This document shows, one piece after another, positions 15,332 to 16,556 of a DNA stretch of 16,556 bases (position 1 is its first letter; every line of letters starts with the position of its first letter). The stretch is from the NCBI GenBank assembly GCA_036825435.1, contig DAISYG010000044.1:1-16556 (forward strand), in the 5' to 3' direction. Position numbers and translations under genes: made by a program. The notes beneath the pieces are model-generated. The model was not told the origin of the DNA. It saw only the letters and a list, made by a program, of their open reading frames with translations, and ran no database searches. Source of the stretch: UBA931 sp036825435. Lineage in GTDB: Bacteria; Pseudomonadota; Gammaproteobacteria; Burkholderiales; Casimicrobiaceae.

Positions 15332-15405
15332 TAATTCACCTTAACCAATAACTTATTTTTGTATGAAGATAAACAGCAGCGAAAGAACAAACAAGGAGAA
15401 AGAAC

Positions 15406-16503
15406 ATGTTGAATTTTGAAGAAGCCGCAGCGCCCGGCTCTCATGATCGGGCGATGGCCAGTGCCGCAGCGAAAAATATCGAAACCCGTCGTGTGCGTGT
15501 TGAAGACAAGCGAATCATCAACGGGCAGGCGGACGTCAATCAACTGGTGCCGTTCAAATACAACTGGGCGTGGGATAAATATCTGACAGGCTGTGCCAAT
15601 CATTGGATGCCGCAGGAGGTGAACATGCAGCGCGATGTCGAGCTGTGGAAGAATCCGCACGGGCTGACCGATGACGAGCGTCTGATCGTGATTCGCAACC
15701 TTGGCTTTTTCTCAACCGCTGATTCACTGGCGGCCAACAACATTGTGCTCGGCACCTATCGTCATATCACCGCGCCGGAATGCCGCCAGTATTTATTGCG
15801 TCAGGCATTTGATGAAGCCATTCACACCCATGCCTACCAATACATTGTCGAAAGTCTCGGGTTGGATGAAGGCGAAATCTTTAATGCTTACCATGAAATC
15901 AAATCTATCGCCGATAAAGACGAATTCCTGATGCCGTTCATAGCAACGTTGACCGATCCCGCATTCAAGACGGGTACGCCGGAAAACGATCAGAAACTGC
16001 TGCGGTCATTGATCGTGTTCGCCTGCATCATGGAAGGATTGTTCTTCTACGTTGGCTTTGTGCAGATTCTTGCGTTGGGGCGGCAGAACAAGCTGGTTGG
16101 CGCGTCGGAACAATACCAATACATTCTGCGCGATGAATCCATACACTGCAATTTTGGCATCGACATGATCAACACCATCAAACTCGAAAACCCCCATTTG
16201 TGGACAGCAGAGTTCAGAGAAGAAATCGGTGAATTGATCAAGAGAGCCGTTGAACTTGAATACGCTTATGCGGAAGACACCATGCCGCGCGGCGTATTGG
16301 GATTGAATGCTCCGATGTTCAAGGAATATCTGCGTTTCATTGCCAACCGTCGTTGTCAACAGATTGGCATCGACCAGCTTTTCCCGGGCGCAGAAAATCC
16401 GTTTCCGTGGATGTCGGAAATGATCGACCTGAAAAAAGAGAAGAATTTCTTCGAAACCCGTGTGACCGAATACCAGACCGGTGGGACGCTGAGTTGGGAT
16501 TGA
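15406..16503 (+). CDS. nrdB: Class Ia ribonucleoside-diphosphate reductase, radical subunit NrdB
   Basis: NrdB holds a di-iron centre and a tyrosyl radical that starts catalysis in NrdA. The 365-residue product aligns along its full length with betaproteobacterial NrdB. The metal ligands are Asp106 (TADSLAANN), Glu137 and His140 (DEAIHTHAYQYI), Glu210 (CIMEGLFFYVGF), and Glu244 and His247 (RDESIHCNFGID). Tyr144 in the same helix aligns with the radical tyrosine Tyr122 of E. coli. The C-terminus ends FFETRVTEYQTGGTLSWD, the tail that docks on NrdA. The ATG follows a strong AAGGAG ribosome binding site. The 182-bp gap after nrdA, filled with repeats, is unusual for subunits needed in equal amounts; an internal promoter is possible but not clear. 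Confidence 0.98.
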   Translation: MLNFEEAAAPGSHDRAMASAAAKNIETRRVRVEDKRIINGQADVNQLVPFKYNWAWDKYLTGCANHWMPQEVNMQRDVELWKNPHGLTDDERLIVIRNLGFFSTADSLAANNIVLGTYRHITAPECRQYLLRQAFDEAIHTHAYQYIVESLGLDEGEIFNAYHEIKSIADKDEFLMPFIATLTDPAFKTGTPENDQKLLRSLIVFACIMEGLFFYVGFVQILALGRQNKLVGASEQYQYILRDESIHCNFGIDMINTIKLENPHLWTAEFREEIGELIKRAVELEYAYAEDTMPRGVLGLNAPMFKEYLRFIANRRCQQIGIDQLFPGAENPFPWMSEMIDLKKEKNFFETRVTEYQTGGTLSWD

Positions 16504-16509
16504 GGGTTA

Positions 16510-16527
16510 GTCATTCCCGCGAAGGCG
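16510..16527 (+). repeat. Truncated dispersed palindromic repeat after nrdB
   Basis: GTCATTCCCGCGAAGGCG is the left half of a well-known dispersed repeat that usually continues GGAATCC to form CCCGC-GAAG-GCGGG (Neisseria dRS3-like elements contain the ATTCCC/GGGAAT core). Here the right arm is replaced by CACTGC, so only a CGC/GCG stem remains. It lies six bases after the nrdB stop codon. Family assignment is from recall. Confidence 0.45.
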
Positions 16528-16556
16528 CACTGCTGTCAGGGGTGGATTTTACAATC

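Overview
The window carries housekeeping genes of a proteobacterium, most likely a betaproteobacterium. The best clues, from recall of the families and not from a database search, are NrdA and NrdB, which resemble Burkholderiales/Nitrosomonadales-type class Ia ribonucleotide reductase (long NrdA with tandem ATP-cones, CEACQ tail), a RibF that begins with GTG and reads VKIFR, and the ribF-ileS-lspA-ispH gene order. No rRNA, tRNA or CRISPR array was seen.

Layout. Positions 1-620 hold a decayed IS1-family-type transposase on the minus strand, with in-frame stops and frame changes. A YbaK-type aminoacyl-tRNA editing protein follows at 950-1441. Next is a tight plus-strand cluster: ribF (FMN/FAD synthesis), ileS (isoleucyl-tRNA synthetase), lspA (lipoprotein signal peptidase) and ispH (last step of the MEP isoprenoid pathway). 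ispH overlaps tail-to-tail with an unrecognised two-helix membrane protein at 6788-7327 (minus). Upstream of that gene is a GPR1/FUN34/YaaH acetate/succinate transporter (minus) with a strong intrinsic terminator and a promoter containing an operator-like dyad. A full-length smc follows (minus, TTG start). Across a 364-bp divergent control region lie nrdA and nrdB (plus).

Most interesting parts. The smc/nrdA control region contains three tandem, same-direction 9-mers fitting the DnaA-box consensus TTWTNCACA. It also has a candidate promoter and a terminator-like hairpin with six T just before the nrdA ribosome binding site. This suggests that dNTP synthesis, and perhaps SMC, is coupled to replication initiation and to leader attenuation. 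A second signal is a composite repeat (direct ATCAGG-type units followed by a 7-3-7 GCGC hairpin) that begins exactly after the stop codons of both smc and nrdA. Its hairpin shows a compensatory base-pair change between the two copies. A third is a run of altered residues at the usual FMN-adenylyltransferase motif of RibF.

How the genes fit together. ribF-ileS-lspA-ispH looks like a housekeeping operon linking flavin cofactors, translation, lipoprotein maturation and isoprenoids. The YbaK-like protein may proofread mischarged tRNA. smc and nrdAB serve chromosome organisation and DNA precursor supply from one shared intergenic region.
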